Below are positions 11,101 to 22,105 of a stretch of DNA of 64,000 nucleotides, one piece after another. A program made the position numbers and the translations under genes. Below the pieces are notes generated by a model, which did not search any database, was not told where the DNA came from, and was given only the letters and a program-made list of their open reading frames with translations. The stretch's first letter is position 1. Every line of letters begins with the position of its first letter. Origin of the DNA: Osmia lignaria lignaria (taxonomy: Eukaryota; Arthropoda; Insecta; Hymenoptera; Megachilidae); NCBI RefSeq assembly GCF_051020975.1, contig NC_135035.1, positions 5,704,001 to 5,768,000 of the forward strand, given 5' to 3'.

Positions 11101-14100
11101 AGTCAAATGGTGTGGGTGCGTGACACCGTTGGGACTAGGCGGGCCAGACCAAGGAGGCACTCCTTAGCCTTCGCAAGATCTCATCTCTGCACAGTACAGT
11201 CCTCCATTCCTAAGGTCTAACAATAAGCAGAGCAATTGCTTGTGTGGGTCTGTACATGTGAAAAAAAAACTAGCAGTCGGTATCACCTTTGGTTTGGGTG
11301 GCAAGAGAATCACTCTGTAGTAGATATGGTCGGGAGTCTTCTCCTACGGTTCAGTGGAGGCTGGAGAAAAATGGCTCATGACCTACGGTTTAGCTACGTC
11401 TGAAGTAGGATATAGTTAGCAGCAAAAATATAGCGCTGTTGCAAATTTTCTCGCTTTATCAACAATTCGTATTTAATCATCAGGGCAATCAATGTATTAG
11501 TATTAGATTACAATGGATAATTTAGTAATTTGTTTAATAACACTCATAAATCTTTGTAGAGTTAACGGACACTCTACTCGCCGCGCAAGCTTTCGTTTTC
11601 TTCGCAGCTGGCTTTGAAACTTCTTCAACTACAATTGGACATGCTCTGTATGAAATGGCTTTGAATCATAATATACAGGACAAACTACGACAAGAAATAA
11701 ATGAATTTTATGCCAAAAATAAAGGAAACTGGACGTACGACGACGTGAAAGGAATGAGTTACTTGGACAAAGTATTTAAAGGTATCTTACCTTTTGAACA
11801 CGTTACATGTACAGTAAACTCTGGGTATATTGCTGATTATGGAACTATAGGAGCGGAAAATCTTTGGAATTAGCAATACGGAAAGAGCTTCTTCTATTCG
11901 GCTCGGTGCAGTGCGGTGTGGTGCTCAACTGTCTACCCACGCAATTCTTCTAAATCTAAAGTTTAATTGGAATTTGTACACTGGGTCTCACCAAATCTAT
12001 CTCTGCGTGTGATTCTAACATATGCTCGCGCTTGAGGGCCGATAGGCGTGAATACATACGTGTTACAGTTACTCGCCGCGAGGGATTCGATGAGACTCAT
12101 TGTCAGTGTATGTACACATTCGTGTGGTATTTACAGTGATACCTCGGTATTCGTCTGCTTTGCAATATGCCCAATTCGGAATACGTCCTGTTTGGATGTG
12201 ACAAATTTTGCTCGGTATACGATATACATTTTTTGTGTATTTTGTGAATTTTACATCATTTTTAAATAATTATCTCAGACGAAAAATTAAATTAATAATA
12301 ATTAATTATATTCGGAGTTGATGTATTATTAACTGACTGATCATACAAGTAAGGGAAAGATTGGTTTGGTATACGTCCTATTCGGTATAAGTCCAAACTT
12401 CAGGAACGGATTAAGGTCGTATACCGAGGTACCACTGTATTTCATTCAAGTAACTTTTCTTTTAACAGAAACACTTAGGAAGTATCCACCAGGTCTGCTT
12501 CTAAGAAGAAAAAGCATCAACAACTATACCTTCAGTGGTACGAAAGTATCCATTCCTAAGGATACTGCTGTGCTCATTCCAGTGTACGCCATTCACAAAG
12601 ATCCTAACATCTATCCAGATCCCGAGGTTTACGATCCTGAAAGATTTAACGAGGATGCAGTAGCTGCGCGACACCCTATGGCTTTCCTGCCTTTCGGCGA
12701 TGGACCAAGAAATTGCATTGGTAATTTCAATTAAACATACATTCTAAAATAAAATAGGGGCTAGAAGTTACGCTCAAGGATCAACAGAAGTGACGGTCCA
12801 TGTTCGAATTGATCTTGGAGACCTCATGCGAGGAAACGAAGAAACTTCAAACTGTCCTTGTCTCTCCTGCATGCTCTTCCCTTGGAGAAACAAGGACAGC
12901 ACGATAATCAAACAGCTAAAGATAAAGATACTGTCCACGCACCAAAAGAAAGCCGAGCTCTCTCAAGCTAAAAAGTCACAGGGGCAAGGGGAATCGTGCA
13001 TTCGCACCGCCCGATTCTTTTCTACATAATAGGTACGCTGCGTAAAGAAATACACGGACGAAACTAAATGCGAGAAAGTAAGATAGGGATATCGAATATC
13101 ACTGTGTCTCATTCTGTCGTACTTTATTTCGCTCGTGTATTTCGTCATACAGTAGACCAGGCCTGTCCAAGTAGGGGAATTTACTCCTGGAACACATGTT
13201 TTGGGTCCCCTTCCAACGCTGCTCCTTCAAGTAAGATGGGACGGTTCCGACTACCATCTCTCCGAGGAGACAGTACCGCCGCTAGGAAAGACGGAGAGAC
13301 GGTAGTCGGAACCGTCCCATCTTACTTGAAGGAGCAGCGTTGGAAGGGGACCCAAAACATGTGTTCCAGGAGTGGATTCCCCTACTTGGACAGGCCTGCG
13401 GTAGACCTATCAGAAAAGAATTAGGCGGTGTGAACGCACGATTCCCCTCACCCCTGTAACTTTTTAGCTTGAGTGAACTCGGTCTTCTTTTGGTGCGCGG
13501 ACAGCAATTCTCTCGCTGTACGAAACAAAGAAAATGCTAGGGCACCATAAGCCCATTTTCGTTTCACACGCATATATCCATATACTCTTCGTCCACGAGA
13601 AAATGGCATGGCTAAAATTTGTAGGGACGTATGCCCCACTACTCGATACCCCTACTTCGCATCACAAGTATTTTCGTTAGGAGTGGGGTCAGGTAGAGCA
13701 AACGAGGATCCCCCGTTACCTCTCTGCCATTTCGCATGCCATCTTCTCGTAGACCAGGCCTGTCCAAGTAGGAGAAATTACTCCTGGAACACATGTTTTT
13801 GGTCCCCTTCCAACGCTGCTCCTTCAAGTAAGGTGGGACGGTTCCGACTACCATCTCTCCGTCTTTCCTACCGTCTTTGGTAGTCGGAATCGTCCCATCT
13901 TACTTGAAGGAGCAGCGTTGGAAGGGGACCCAAAACATGTGTTCCAGGAGTGGATTCCCCTACTTGGACAGGCCTGTCGTAGACGTACAGTAGTCATCCC
14001 GGCTACTTAGACTCAGCACACATGCCTCCAAGAAAAGACCTCGGCGCTACTTCTTTCGTTTCGTGCAACGAGAGAATCAGCCTGTATGTCAGGCACGCTC

Positions 14101-14880
14101 AGACAGGTTGCCCGTACGGGCATCTGAGTACAGTCGGACTTGTCACGGGCGCAGAATGTGGGTGGCATCATTGCACTGATGGTTCTACAAATACGTGTTA
14201 TGAAGGACAGACGATACCACGTGCCGCCATAAAATTTACATGAAAATCTTGTGCGTTCCTTGTCCTATACGCAATGCTTTGATGTGGGTACATGAGAGTG
14301 GATAAATCAGATTAATAAGTGAAAGGTATTCAGTTACGTAACATCGAAAAACTTTGAAAATAGGAAGTACCTCACCAACGACTTGCCCGAAACGAAAACG
14401 TAACCTCGAGCCCGTAGCAATGCACGCGTGCAAATAGGGGTATCAACGGGCGCCCGTGCCCGGCGCACTATGTGCTGACGATAAGTGTCACTGATTGTGA
14501 GTTTTGCCGATGTAAGGCAACATTTTAGTGATTTCATACATCAGAGATTTTGAGGCGATGAAGTAATATTTTCTCATAATTTTTTTTTAAAATGTTCTTT
14601 ATACAGTTATATAGCGATATACATTTACATTTTATATTTTATTTAATATTATGTTAGGTTATATTTTATATTATATTTTTGTTTGCATGAATGAATGTTT
14701 TTAATTACTGTTTTAGGTGCACGTTTCGCAGTTTACCAGACTAAAATTGGATTAATACAAATGCTGAAAAATTTCAAAATCGACGTTTGTGATGAGACAC
14801 TAATTCCATACGTTCAGCATCCGACGTCCCGAGTGTTTGCTCCAATAAGGAGTATTATTTTGAAAATAAGTAAAGTGTGA
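8165..14880 (+). CDS. Cytochrome P450, CYP6AS-like (gene B), complete
   Basis: A complete microsomal P450 of 499 aa in five exons: 8165-8500, 9492-10017, 11560-11781, 12469-12720 and 14717-14880. Intron phases are 0, 1, 1, 1, all with GT-AG ends. The start MADYFQLLSAFAVVFLAL gives the N-terminal membrane anchor, followed by a Pro/Gly hinge (GPQPVPVFGN). The I-helix motif AAGFETSST is near residue 303, ExxR (ETLR) at 362-365, DPERF at 417-421, and the heme loop FGDGPRNCIG at 437-446 with ligand Cys444. Length and motifs are normal for CYP6. The family oxidises xenobiotics and plant or endogenous compounds in the ER, using NADPH-P450 reductase; the actual substrate is unknown. Introns 1, 2 and 4 are loaded with MITEs, but every exon is open and correctly phased. 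Confidence 0.9.
8630..8850. repeat. Degenerate simple repeat (aaattccgaaattctaaaat) in intron 1
   Basis: Variants of 'attccgaaattctaaaatgg' are repeated for about 200 bp inside P450 B intron 1. In character it is the reverse complement of the repeat at 6430-6650. Confidence 0.6.
9072..9425. mobile_element. TIR element with 33-bp ends in P450 B intron 1
   Basis: The left end 'tatagtccgtccaacgagac' continues 'gagtcagtaaatgta'. The right end is its reverse complement with two or three changes, ending 'gttggacgaactata'. It is flanked by TA, about 350 bp long and non-coding. It is probably a mariner/Tc1-type MITE. Confidence 0.75.
10140..10640. repeat. Dispersed repeat copy in P450 B intron 2
   Basis: It carries 'tctcgcaggac', 'gtactacgtacac.tcgactg', 'caatcatacgtcacgactgg' and 'gagctgaggtg', matching 2150-2310 in order. 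A partial inverted version follows at 10480-10570. Non-coding. Confidence 0.5.
10738..10757. repeat. Short TTAGG-type run
   Basis: 'ttaggttaggttaggtta', about four imperfect units, directly before a MITE end. A shorter run lies at 28286-28302. TTAGG is the insect telomere unit. Here it is interstitial and very short. Confidence 0.6.
10763..10962. mobile_element. MITE family B, left half
   Basis: It starts 'aaggtgttcgaaaacaggtg' and contains 'gggtgattctaggg' and 'aaaaagcgcctg.aacctgca'. This matches the left half of the full element at 38476-38973. A different TIR element (10963-11196) begins where the right half should continue. Confidence 0.65.
10963..11196. mobile_element. TIR element family C ('tactgtgcagagat')
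   Basis: The ends 'tactgtgcagagat' and 'atctctgcacagta' are perfect inverted repeats. It contains 'cattctagaccgtc.cgcgtta' and shares this with a second copy at 47248-47496. About 234 bp, no coding capacity. Confidence 0.75.
12926..13510. mobile_element. Outer inverted-repeat element in P450 B intron 4
   Basis: The arm at about 12926-13020 ('acgcaccaaaagaaagccga', 'tcaagctaaaaag') is repeated in reverse at about 13414-13506 ('gcttgagtgaactcggtctt'). The space between them is filled by a second palindromic element (13152-13406). Non-coding. Confidence 0.6.
13152..13406. mobile_element. Foldback element, copy 1
   Basis: It begins 'gtagaccaggcctgtccaag' and ends with the mirrored 'cttggacaggcctgcggtag'. 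Both arms carry 'tcctggaacacatgttttgg' and 'aacgctgctccttcaagtaa'. The arms (~110 bp) are almost perfectly complementary around a ~30-bp loop near 13280. It could fold into a long hairpin. Confidence 0.8.
13749..13984. mobile_element. Foldback element, copy 2
   Basis: The same palindrome as 13152-13406 with a shorter centre ('tccgtctttcctaccgtctt'). It lies ~340 bp downstream. The shorter loop and a few substitutions show it is a separate insertion or an older duplicate. Confidence 0.8.
14020..14480. repeat. Dispersed repeat, reverse copy
   Basis: It contains 'cttgtgcgttccttgtccta' and 'caatgctttgatg', the reverse complement of 2450-2510, and later 'agcccgtagcaatgcacgcg' as at 455-475. It is the same family as 2056-2520 on the other strand. 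Confidence 0.5.
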
Positions 14881-16897
14881 AGTTAAATCGTGAATACGTG
14901 AATCTGTATAACTGAAATACGCAATAGTGTACAATTTTTTAGTTTAGAAATAAATTAAATGTTTGAAAATAGTTCTCCATGTAGAGGCATTGTTTATACA
15001 TATAGGCATTATTGATTATATTTAAATCAATAAATATTGTATTTTATAGATCAATTTACATATCTTTATTTTTTATTCCTTTCCTGAAATTATTAATGCC
15101 ATCTAGTTTTTATTCCTATAAGTTTTATAGTCGCGTACGTTAATTACAGAGTCTCATCGAATCTGTCGTAGCGTGTGACTATATTTCCGCCGATCGGCCC
15201 TACGTTGTTTCATTTATGATACTCCTTCTCTTTTTCTCGCGCTGTCCGTTTCTATGTCCGTCACACACAGATGCGGCAACACCGCGATAGAACTCTCAAA
15301 TGATGTGATTTGGCAACTATGCCACCTCACTTTCGTTTCTTATTCTGCATAATGACGTTAGATGTCACACCGTCAAATGTCGAATTTCTCAATTATGTGT
15401 TTTCACGATTGCCCGATTCTTTCCAATGGCGCTAACATCGATTCGGAGGAGGCCTCGAAGGAGTCTGTGCCCTTAACAAAATACTGGTTGTAAGAAAAAT
15501 ATTTCTTAGAACAATTATAAAGATAATGTTTCCTCAAATACAATCTCAATAACGCACTGATAATAAATATCTACGCTTTAAATTAAGAAGAAGTAAGCAT
15601 CACTGATAAAGATAAGTCTACTTACTGGTATAAGCGTGAAGTCATTGCCTCCTTATCTTCTTATTTCGCTGACTAATAATGAAAACGTAAACGTAAGCTC
15701 AACTGACTATGCATTTATACAGGGAATTCCACTTAAATGGATCCACTGAAACAATTTGAAAATTAAAAACTCTTGTTCAAAAATATTTTGAAGAAGAATT
15801 AAATATGACAAATTTTAACTAAAATTAGACAGAAGGTTTAGGATATTGCTAAAAAAAAGTTATTGTATATTACATGTTGATATAAAAGTCTTATAACTTA
15901 TTTATGTTACTATATAAAGTTACTATATGTTACTATATTAGTGTGAAATTTGTTTTTTTAATTGATTGCGAATGTGAAATGCATAGATGAGAGTTACTCA
16001 GCAAAAGTGACTAAATTGGCAAGAATGGATGTGTAATCACAAGAGAGTTTAAGGTACAAGTTTTAATGCGAGTAAAAACTGTATTATTATTATTTCATTA
16101 AATAAATATTTACACAATTATTGACATAATATCTGTATATTATGTATTATACTTCCTATTTGATTTTGATTGTTTGGACCAGCGAGACGACTATATGAAC
16201 CAAACACAAAAGATTGCTTTTAATGTTCACCGAATCGTGAATACTTTTAACAAACAGACGACGATCGAGGTAAGGTGAAATGGTGGAAAAATTATGAATA
16301 GATGAATTTATTAATTTACACCCCCGTAGTTGGAATTATCCTCTTCTCGGCGATAGGTCTCCCGATGGACGCAACCATTTTGACAAAGGTAAATTCATTT
16401 AATTTGCAATTCGAATTTAACATTTAATTTTTTCATTTTTTTTTGCAGATAGTGTGCTCTATTACCACGTATGTAGTACTATTGGTACAATTTCTGCTTG
16501 CAACACCTTGTTGAGAAGAAGCTATAATGTAATGATTTTTAATTGAATGTTGAAGAAACAATTATGGTCGATTGAAGAAGGGCCTGGAATAAATTTATAA
16601 ACTTACCCCATCACTTTTAATCATGCTAAAAGCAAACTATGCAACAAATTATTTATTCGCGTGATGCATTGTCGTATTGCAATTTGTTTTTTAATATCAT
16701 ACAATTTTCTAATATCAAGAGACTCGTTTAAGCGTTCTACATCGATGATTAAACATCAGTATCTCGAGTTTATTGAAAACATAAGCAGTCTGTCCACTTT
16801 TATAACGAAGTTTTTTTCTATTAGTCCATCAGACAGACAATTTTCGTGAGCAACATCAAATTTTTTCCGCTGTAACTTTCGAAATTGCAAAAGAACG
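14881..16897. other. Intergenic region before gustatory receptor
   Basis: This holds the 3' flank of P450 B (AATAAA-like signals near 14948-15035) and AT-rich DNA. No further gene or clear element is seen. GATA-like motifs near 15600-15650 sit in a block that also appears after gene A. The receptor's upstream exon or promoter cannot be defined. Confidence 0.4.
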
Positions 16898-18270
16898 ATG
16901 TCTGAAGCTTGGAAGATAACAGAATTAAAGGAGAACAAGAAGTGGAAACTATTTCACGCCACGGATTTCGTTTCGCTGATGTACCCTTGCTATTTCATCG
17001 GAAATCTATTCGGAGTTTTTCCTTTCAAATGTGACTCTTCAGGATATACCATTTCAAGAATTCGTGTTATTTATTCAATGATCATTTTGACCACGTTCCT
17101 GATCGTGGCCTTTTACGTAGGATATATATATATTACTACTCCAATGGTACTCCTTACTCTACCAAAAAAAATGCATCGCTATTTGTATCTCATCATGGCT
17201 CTAAGCACTATCTCGTTAACGTACGGTCAATATAAAACGATACTACGCTTTCTTCAGGAGTTCAAGGAGGCGTCCTCCATGCTGGCACCAAAGGACTTCA
17301 ACGACATGGCGATATTCGTTCATTCAAAGGATATTTTTGTATTTTTATTTCTCTCAAGTCACGTGTTCAATTGCGTTGAAAGTGGAAACACGTTCGTAAC
17401 AGTGAGAAATTTTTACGGTCTATTCATTGTGTTGGTGAACTTCATCATGGACATGTTCCACATTAACTCGGCGTGCGTTTTAAAAGCATGCTTCATGAAA
17501 ATCAACGAAGAACTTGATAAATTTCGAAAACCCGTCGCCAAGACATTTCTGCGCCACAAACAGAGTACTCCCTCGTTGCTGATGAAATTGAAGAATTTAG
17601 AAGGGAAACACCTGCAGGTCACCGATATTCTACAATTACTGAACAAGATATTTGTCACGCAACTCGTACTAACAACTGTCAAGACTTTTATTAATACTAC
17701 TTTTAATTTGTACTTTTGGTTAGTACGGTTCAACGGTGGGGAAAAAGCTCAGAAGAATCTACTATTTTGGTACTGGCCTTATATTCCTCCTGTCATATAT
17801 AATTTTCTTAAATTTGTTACGACGATTTGGGCGTGTGAAACGGCGACTAATAAAGCTAAACAAATCCGCACTACTCTTCACGATGTCCTTAGCGAGGCGA
17901 CCGATTTGTCGGTGAAACGCGAGGTAAGCTACAAATTCATCGAATCTTCAAAAGATGTCTATAAATATTATTAAATTGCAGCTGGAGCTTTTCTCGCTGC
18001 AATTACTACACTGTGACACTACGTTTTCAGCGAAAATGATCGATATAAACGTGTCGCTTCTTGTAGAGGTAAGATTGCCCTAAATTTGCCCTGTACAGTA
18101 CATAGTGAAAAAGGTAAAGCTGAGGGCAAAAGCTTTAATTTAAATTCCTCTCAGGTCAATTAAATTAAAATAAACCTTTTTTACAGCTCGTGGGAGGCGC
18201 CACCGTGTACCTTTTGATACTGCTCCAATTCTTATTAAACTCGTTAGTATGCGAGGCCATGCAAGAGTGA
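16898..18270 (+). CDS. Gustatory receptor (insect Gr, 7tm_7 family), complete
   Basis: Three exons, 16898-17923, 17982-18068 and 18187-18270, with GT-AG phase-0 introns of 58 and 118 bp, encode 398 aa. This length is typical for insect gustatory receptors. The protein is hydrophobic with about seven membrane segments (for example around MIILTTFLIVAFYVGYI and FLFLSSHVF). It ends with the family signature in the last helix, TVYLLILLQF (residues 377-386; consensus TY-x5-QF with Y shifted by one). The second exon, LELFSLQLLHCDTTFSA, fits the usual sequence before TM7. Insect Grs are ligand-gated cation channels in taste neurons; they detect sugars, bitter compounds or contact cues. The ligand is not predictable. 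ATG 16898 is the first in-frame Met. A 5' fragment of a relative lies at 21508. Confidence 0.85.
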
Positions 18271-19049
18271 ACGATGAAATATTTACGATGTTACGTGATT
18301 CTGCGTGACGCGTCTGTTTCTTATCGATTCTCTCGACAGTCTTGTGAAATGCACCGTTTGATGTGTCCACGCGCAAACACCTGTAACACTTCTTAGCCAC
18401 TTTTTCCTTCGCTTATATATAAATTGTACAATTGCGATGCTAAGGAATCTAGCAGTTACATTATACGTTACCATGAGATCAGGTACGAGATTACGGGATG
18501 CCAGTTTGTGGGAAGAAATCGTCACGTATAATCACCGTGCAGATAAAAACATTTTGGTCACACTAAAGCGTCAAAGTGATAGCTGACTAAGCGATAAACG
18601 CGTTTTTGATCTAAATGTTCTGAATTTATCGGAGTCGCTGCGCTAACGGCAATGGTTCAACCTCGATAATTAACTTTGTGAGTCGCCGATAGTGACGTCG
18701 AAAAGTGATCGATTTGGCATGGAATAACCCCTGTTTAATTTTCTACATTATTTTCAACTTAAAAATAGCTGTACATCAAGCGTCGGTAGTTCTAGTGTTA
18801 AGAAAGAAACGAGATCAGGACTGCATCACCCAAACCCTTAGATACCCTAAAAGCAGTGTTTCTTACACATAACGCAATTCATTTTTGCTCACTACCTGAC
18901 GAATTATTATTAGTAACAATCCAACATTACCTACTGGATAATAATAATGAATAATAATGAAAATAAAAATTGCAAATCTTCTAATAATATTTCAAATTAT
19001 GAATATGTATTTCAAAAAATATTCCTTCAAGTATTTCTAATAATACTTC
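18271..19049. other. Intergenic, no feature recognised
   Basis: This is the 3' flank of the gustatory receptor and unique-looking DNA. Open frames on the minus strand (18140-18525) overlap the receptor's last exon and look like shadows. Confidence 0.4.
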
Positions 19050-19094
19050 CCGGTAAATCCTTATCCTTATCCTTATCCTTACCCCTTACAAATA

Positions 19095-19990
19095 TATACA
19101 TAAAAGTGAAAATGCTGATCGTTTGTCCTTCCTTCACGTTTAAACGGCTAAACAGATTTTTATGAAATTTGCACTATTGGACAGCTTCTTCTTTCAAGAT
19201 GGACATAGGCTATATCATATTGTGATATTGCGATTCGTTATGTTTTTAACTAACAAAGAAGCATTAAAGGATTGGTTTGGTAATACTCGGCATTGCAACC
19301 TAAACCCCATCAGTAACTCATAATATACATTTATCAGTTTTCTGTTTTTTTTTGGCATTCGTTTTCTTATTCGTGTCGTATTAGATGACAAAGAAATATT
19401 TGTCATTAAAAAAAAATGCTTGCATTTAATAGTATTTCTGTTGGTATTAAAGTGTGTTTAAGCTGAATTTTTTTCCAATTTTAACATTCAATTTAAAATG
19501 AACTGTTGGCGAATTTACGAAAGTGCTGTAACGACTCCAGTTTCCAATTAAACTTGCTTTTGCACTAACTATAAATAAAGCACAGAGGCAAACATTGAAA
19601 GTGGCTAATGTTCATTTGGAGTCACCATGTTTTTCACACGGACAACTTTATGTGGCTTGCTCACGCGTATCAAGTGCAGAAAATTTATTTGTCCTAGCAC
19701 AAGACAGTAAAACGGAAAACATAGTATACGAAACTGCTCTACAATAATTTTTCCTATAAAACTCCTATATTTTATGAGTGTAGCATACTGAGGGGGTCTT
19801 AGTGGCAATGCCGAGTATTACCAAACCAATTCTTTAATGCTTCTTTGTTAGTCAAAAACATAACAAATCGCAATATGACATAGCCTATGTCCATCTTGAA
19901 AGAATAAGCTGTCCAATAGTGCAAATTTCATTAAAATCCGTTTAGCCATTTAAACGTGAAGAGGAACAAACGATCAGACACTTTCACTTT
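19095..19990. repeat. Inverted repeat arms flanking the helicase fragment
   Basis: The left arm 19095-19290 contains 'caagatggacataggctata' and 'ggtttggtaatactcggcat'. It is matched in reverse by 19805-19990 ('atgccgagtattaccaaacc', 'tagcctatgtccatcttg'). The arms are ~190 bp with roughly 8-10% difference by eye. Confidence 0.75.
19532..19747 (+). pseudogene. Helitron Rep/Helicase C-terminal fragment
   Basis: The plus-strand frame ending at TAA 19747 reads about 71 residues. It contains FALTINKAQRQTL and HGQLYVACSRVSS, the last motifs of the PIF1-like helicase of Helitron transposases. Upstream motifs and the Rep domain are absent, so this is a remnant and not a working enzyme. Confidence 0.75.
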
Positions 19991-20610
19991 TTAACCGACT
20001 TCGAAAAGGAGGAGGTTACTCAATTCGATCAGTATGTTTTTTTTTTTTTTTTGTTTGTTTTTTTTGTGTGTTCACCGATTACTCCGAGATAGATGGACCA
20101 ATTGAAACGAAACCTTTTGCATCTTGTAGGGTATGTCTTCCGATTGGTCCCATTAGAAAAAAATTTTTCATTTTTTCATTATTATTGCAAAATACATGAA
20201 GTTTTTAATCTCAAGGTTGGACGATTTCAATGATCTTTTAATATGTTGTCGGGGGCATGATTCTGAACAACTTTTTCCTGATGCTTAATTAACGGGAAGC
20301 TTTAGTTTCCGAGATATTCGTGAAAAACTATTGTTACTACTACATTGAATTCTACGTATGCCTACGTGTCTCTACCGGTGTATGAGTCAGCATGCAGTCG
20401 CCGATTCTCTACTGTTTCTATATACATATGTATACTCTGCAAGGCATGTACCGATCGCGATGAAACCTTTCGCATTTAATAAGAGATATTTCCGCGATGA
20501 TCCCACTTGCAGAAATGTATGGAACTTGTTAGCGTTGAAAACTATCGTTATTGCAATTAACCAATAAGAACGGTAAACCACCTTACGGCATCCTACAAAT
20601 ACTGCTCGTT
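19991..20610. repeat. 'aaccgacttcgaaaaggagg' repeat, copy 1
   Basis: It starts 'aaccgacttcgaaaaggag', has a T-rich tract at 20035-20065, then 'agatagatggaccaattgaa' and 'cgaaaccttttgcat'. Near the end is 'gcgatgaaacctttcgcatt'. A second copy on the other strand spans 21812-22105 plus 32701-32893, split by the LTR element. It is non-coding; open frames inside are not conserved. Confidence 0.65.
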
Positions 20611-20623
20611 CCACTAAAAAGTG

Positions 20624-21043
20624 TGAAATAAAATAATTTTTAACAAAAAATACAACCGACTTCGAAATGCACTAAAAAGTATGAAATAATTTCTACTTCA
20701 TTTATACAAATACCCAACAGCTATTAATAAAACCTATTTACTCGTTAAATCGTATACTAAATACATTTCAACCTTTTCGGAGGCGACGCAAAATTAATAA
20801 TACCCGATGATGCCAATAACGATTTGATAGGTTGCTGACGCCTGAACTAGGGTCTTCCTAGTAGAAGAAAGTTTTTAATTTTGCGCCGCCTCCGAAAAGG
20901 TTGAAATGTATTTAGTATACGATTTAACGAGTAAATAGGTTTTATTAATAGCTGTTGGGTATTTGTATAAATGAAGTAGAAATTATTTCATACTTTTTAG
21001 TGCATTTCGAAGTCGGTTGTATTTTTTGTTAAAAATTATTTTA
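20624..21043. repeat. Near-perfect 420-bp palindrome
   Basis: The arm of about 190 bp starting 'aaataatttttaacaaaaaa' is repeated in reverse up to 'ttttttgttaaaaattattt', with hardly a mismatch. The spacer is ~70 bp near 20800-20870. A fragment of the arm ('aacaaaaaatacaaccgact') sits in P450 C intron 1 at 35440-35495. It is a foldback element or a recent inverted duplication. Confidence 0.8.
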
Positions 21044-21507
21044 TATATATTAGTAGAGATAGGAATAAGGAAGTAGGGATAATAATAGTTGATTAAAATT
21101 CCCGGGCAGAGCCGGGTAACTCAGCTAGTGTTGATATAAACACCAGATAAGGGTAGATAGAATCGATAAAATAGTTTACATCGTATTAACTTTATCGATT
21201 AATTTTAATCAAGATAATGCAACTGTTATTCCCAACAATTTTTTGATACAATGTATCGCATGCTCTATCACTTTGAAGACTCAACGGAACTACTAAAACC
21301 CTCTTCCATTAGTAGATGATATTTTCCTTTCGTTTTTTGATGCTTTAGCTAGATTTGCATAAAAATGATTAAATGTCACTATTCTAACTTTATTACTCTT
21401 TCTTCACCAGTAAAAGATACAGCCTCCAAGAAGAAGGTACTTTATATACAACTTCAAGAAACATTCTCCAAATGTTCAACCAAGTACCATAACTCGGTGA
21501 AAAGAAA

Positions 21508-21812
21508 ATGAAAGATAAAAACGAAACATGGACATTTTTCAACGTAACAAATTATAGAACGTTAATGCATCATTGTATTTTTGTAAATATGTGCATAGGA
21601 TTTTTGCGTTTTAAAATTATCCCATCGAGATACATATCAAAATCCCGTTTCTCAGTTTCTGCGATCATTTTCAGCATTTGTATGGTGTTAGCCATATACA
21701 ATGTTAATTACGTTATTGAAACCGACGAGTCCATGGTTTTACACCGCAATTCCATTTTGTTCTTGAGTCTCATGATCGAGCAACGAATGTTTCTTGCTAC
21801 AACAATAGTTAT
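21508..21812 (+). pseudogene. Gustatory receptor 5' fragment, truncated
   Basis: About 100 codons from ATG 21508 are similar in layout to the start of the receptor at 16898. They show 'FFNVTNYRTLMHHC', against 'FHATDFVSLMYPC' there, followed by a hydrophobic segment. Around 21812 the frame runs into the reverse copy of the 'aaccgacttcg' repeat and stops at 21913. No continuation was found beyond the LTR element. This is inferred to be a broken Gr paralogue. The similarity is short, so confidence is moderate. Confidence 0.5.
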
Positions 21813-22105
21813 TAACAATAAATTCCATACATTTTTGCAAGTGGGATCATCGCAGAAGTATCTCCTACTAAATGTGAAAGGTTTCATCGCGATCGGTACA
21901 TTCCTTGCAGCGTAAACACCGAAAAATAGCGTTAACAGTTATTAGGAATGAAAAAATGCAACATATTCTTTTTGCGGAACCAATTAGAAGAAATACTCTA
22001 GAAAATGCAAAAGGTTTCGTTTCGATTGGTTCATCCGTCTCGGAGGAATAATCGGTGAAAAATATAAATCAAGCATTATGTTTTTTGATAAAAAATCGTT
22101 AGCAA
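21813..22105 (-). repeat. 'aaccgacttcg' repeat, copy 2 left part (split by LTR element)
   Basis: Reverse-oriented relative to 19991-20610: 'gtgggatcatcgcagaagta', 'ggtttcatcgcgatcggtac', then 'atgcaaaaggtttcgtttcg'. It stops at GCAA 22102-22105, the target site duplication of the LTR element. It resumes at 32701. Confidence 0.65.

Larger units (their letters stand above)
19050..21128 (+). mobile_element. Helitron remains with 3' hairpin terminus
   Basis: The right end has the Helitron hallmark: a short hairpin 'cccgggcagagccggg' at 21101-21116, then CTAG at 21125-21128 followed by T. A helicase C-terminus lies inside at 19532-19747. Near 19110-19165 the text 'cacgtttaaacggctaaaca' is common in insect Helitron ends. 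The 5' end is uncertain; 'tccttatccttatcc' repeats near 19060 are a possible start. The body is rearranged: arms 19095-19290 and 19805-19990 are inverted copies, and other repeats are inserted. Confidence 0.6.

Noticed and set aside
12790..13883. Several overlapping open frames on both strands
   Set aside because: They lie in nested palindromes inside a P450 intron. The palindrome makes mirrored frames on both strands.
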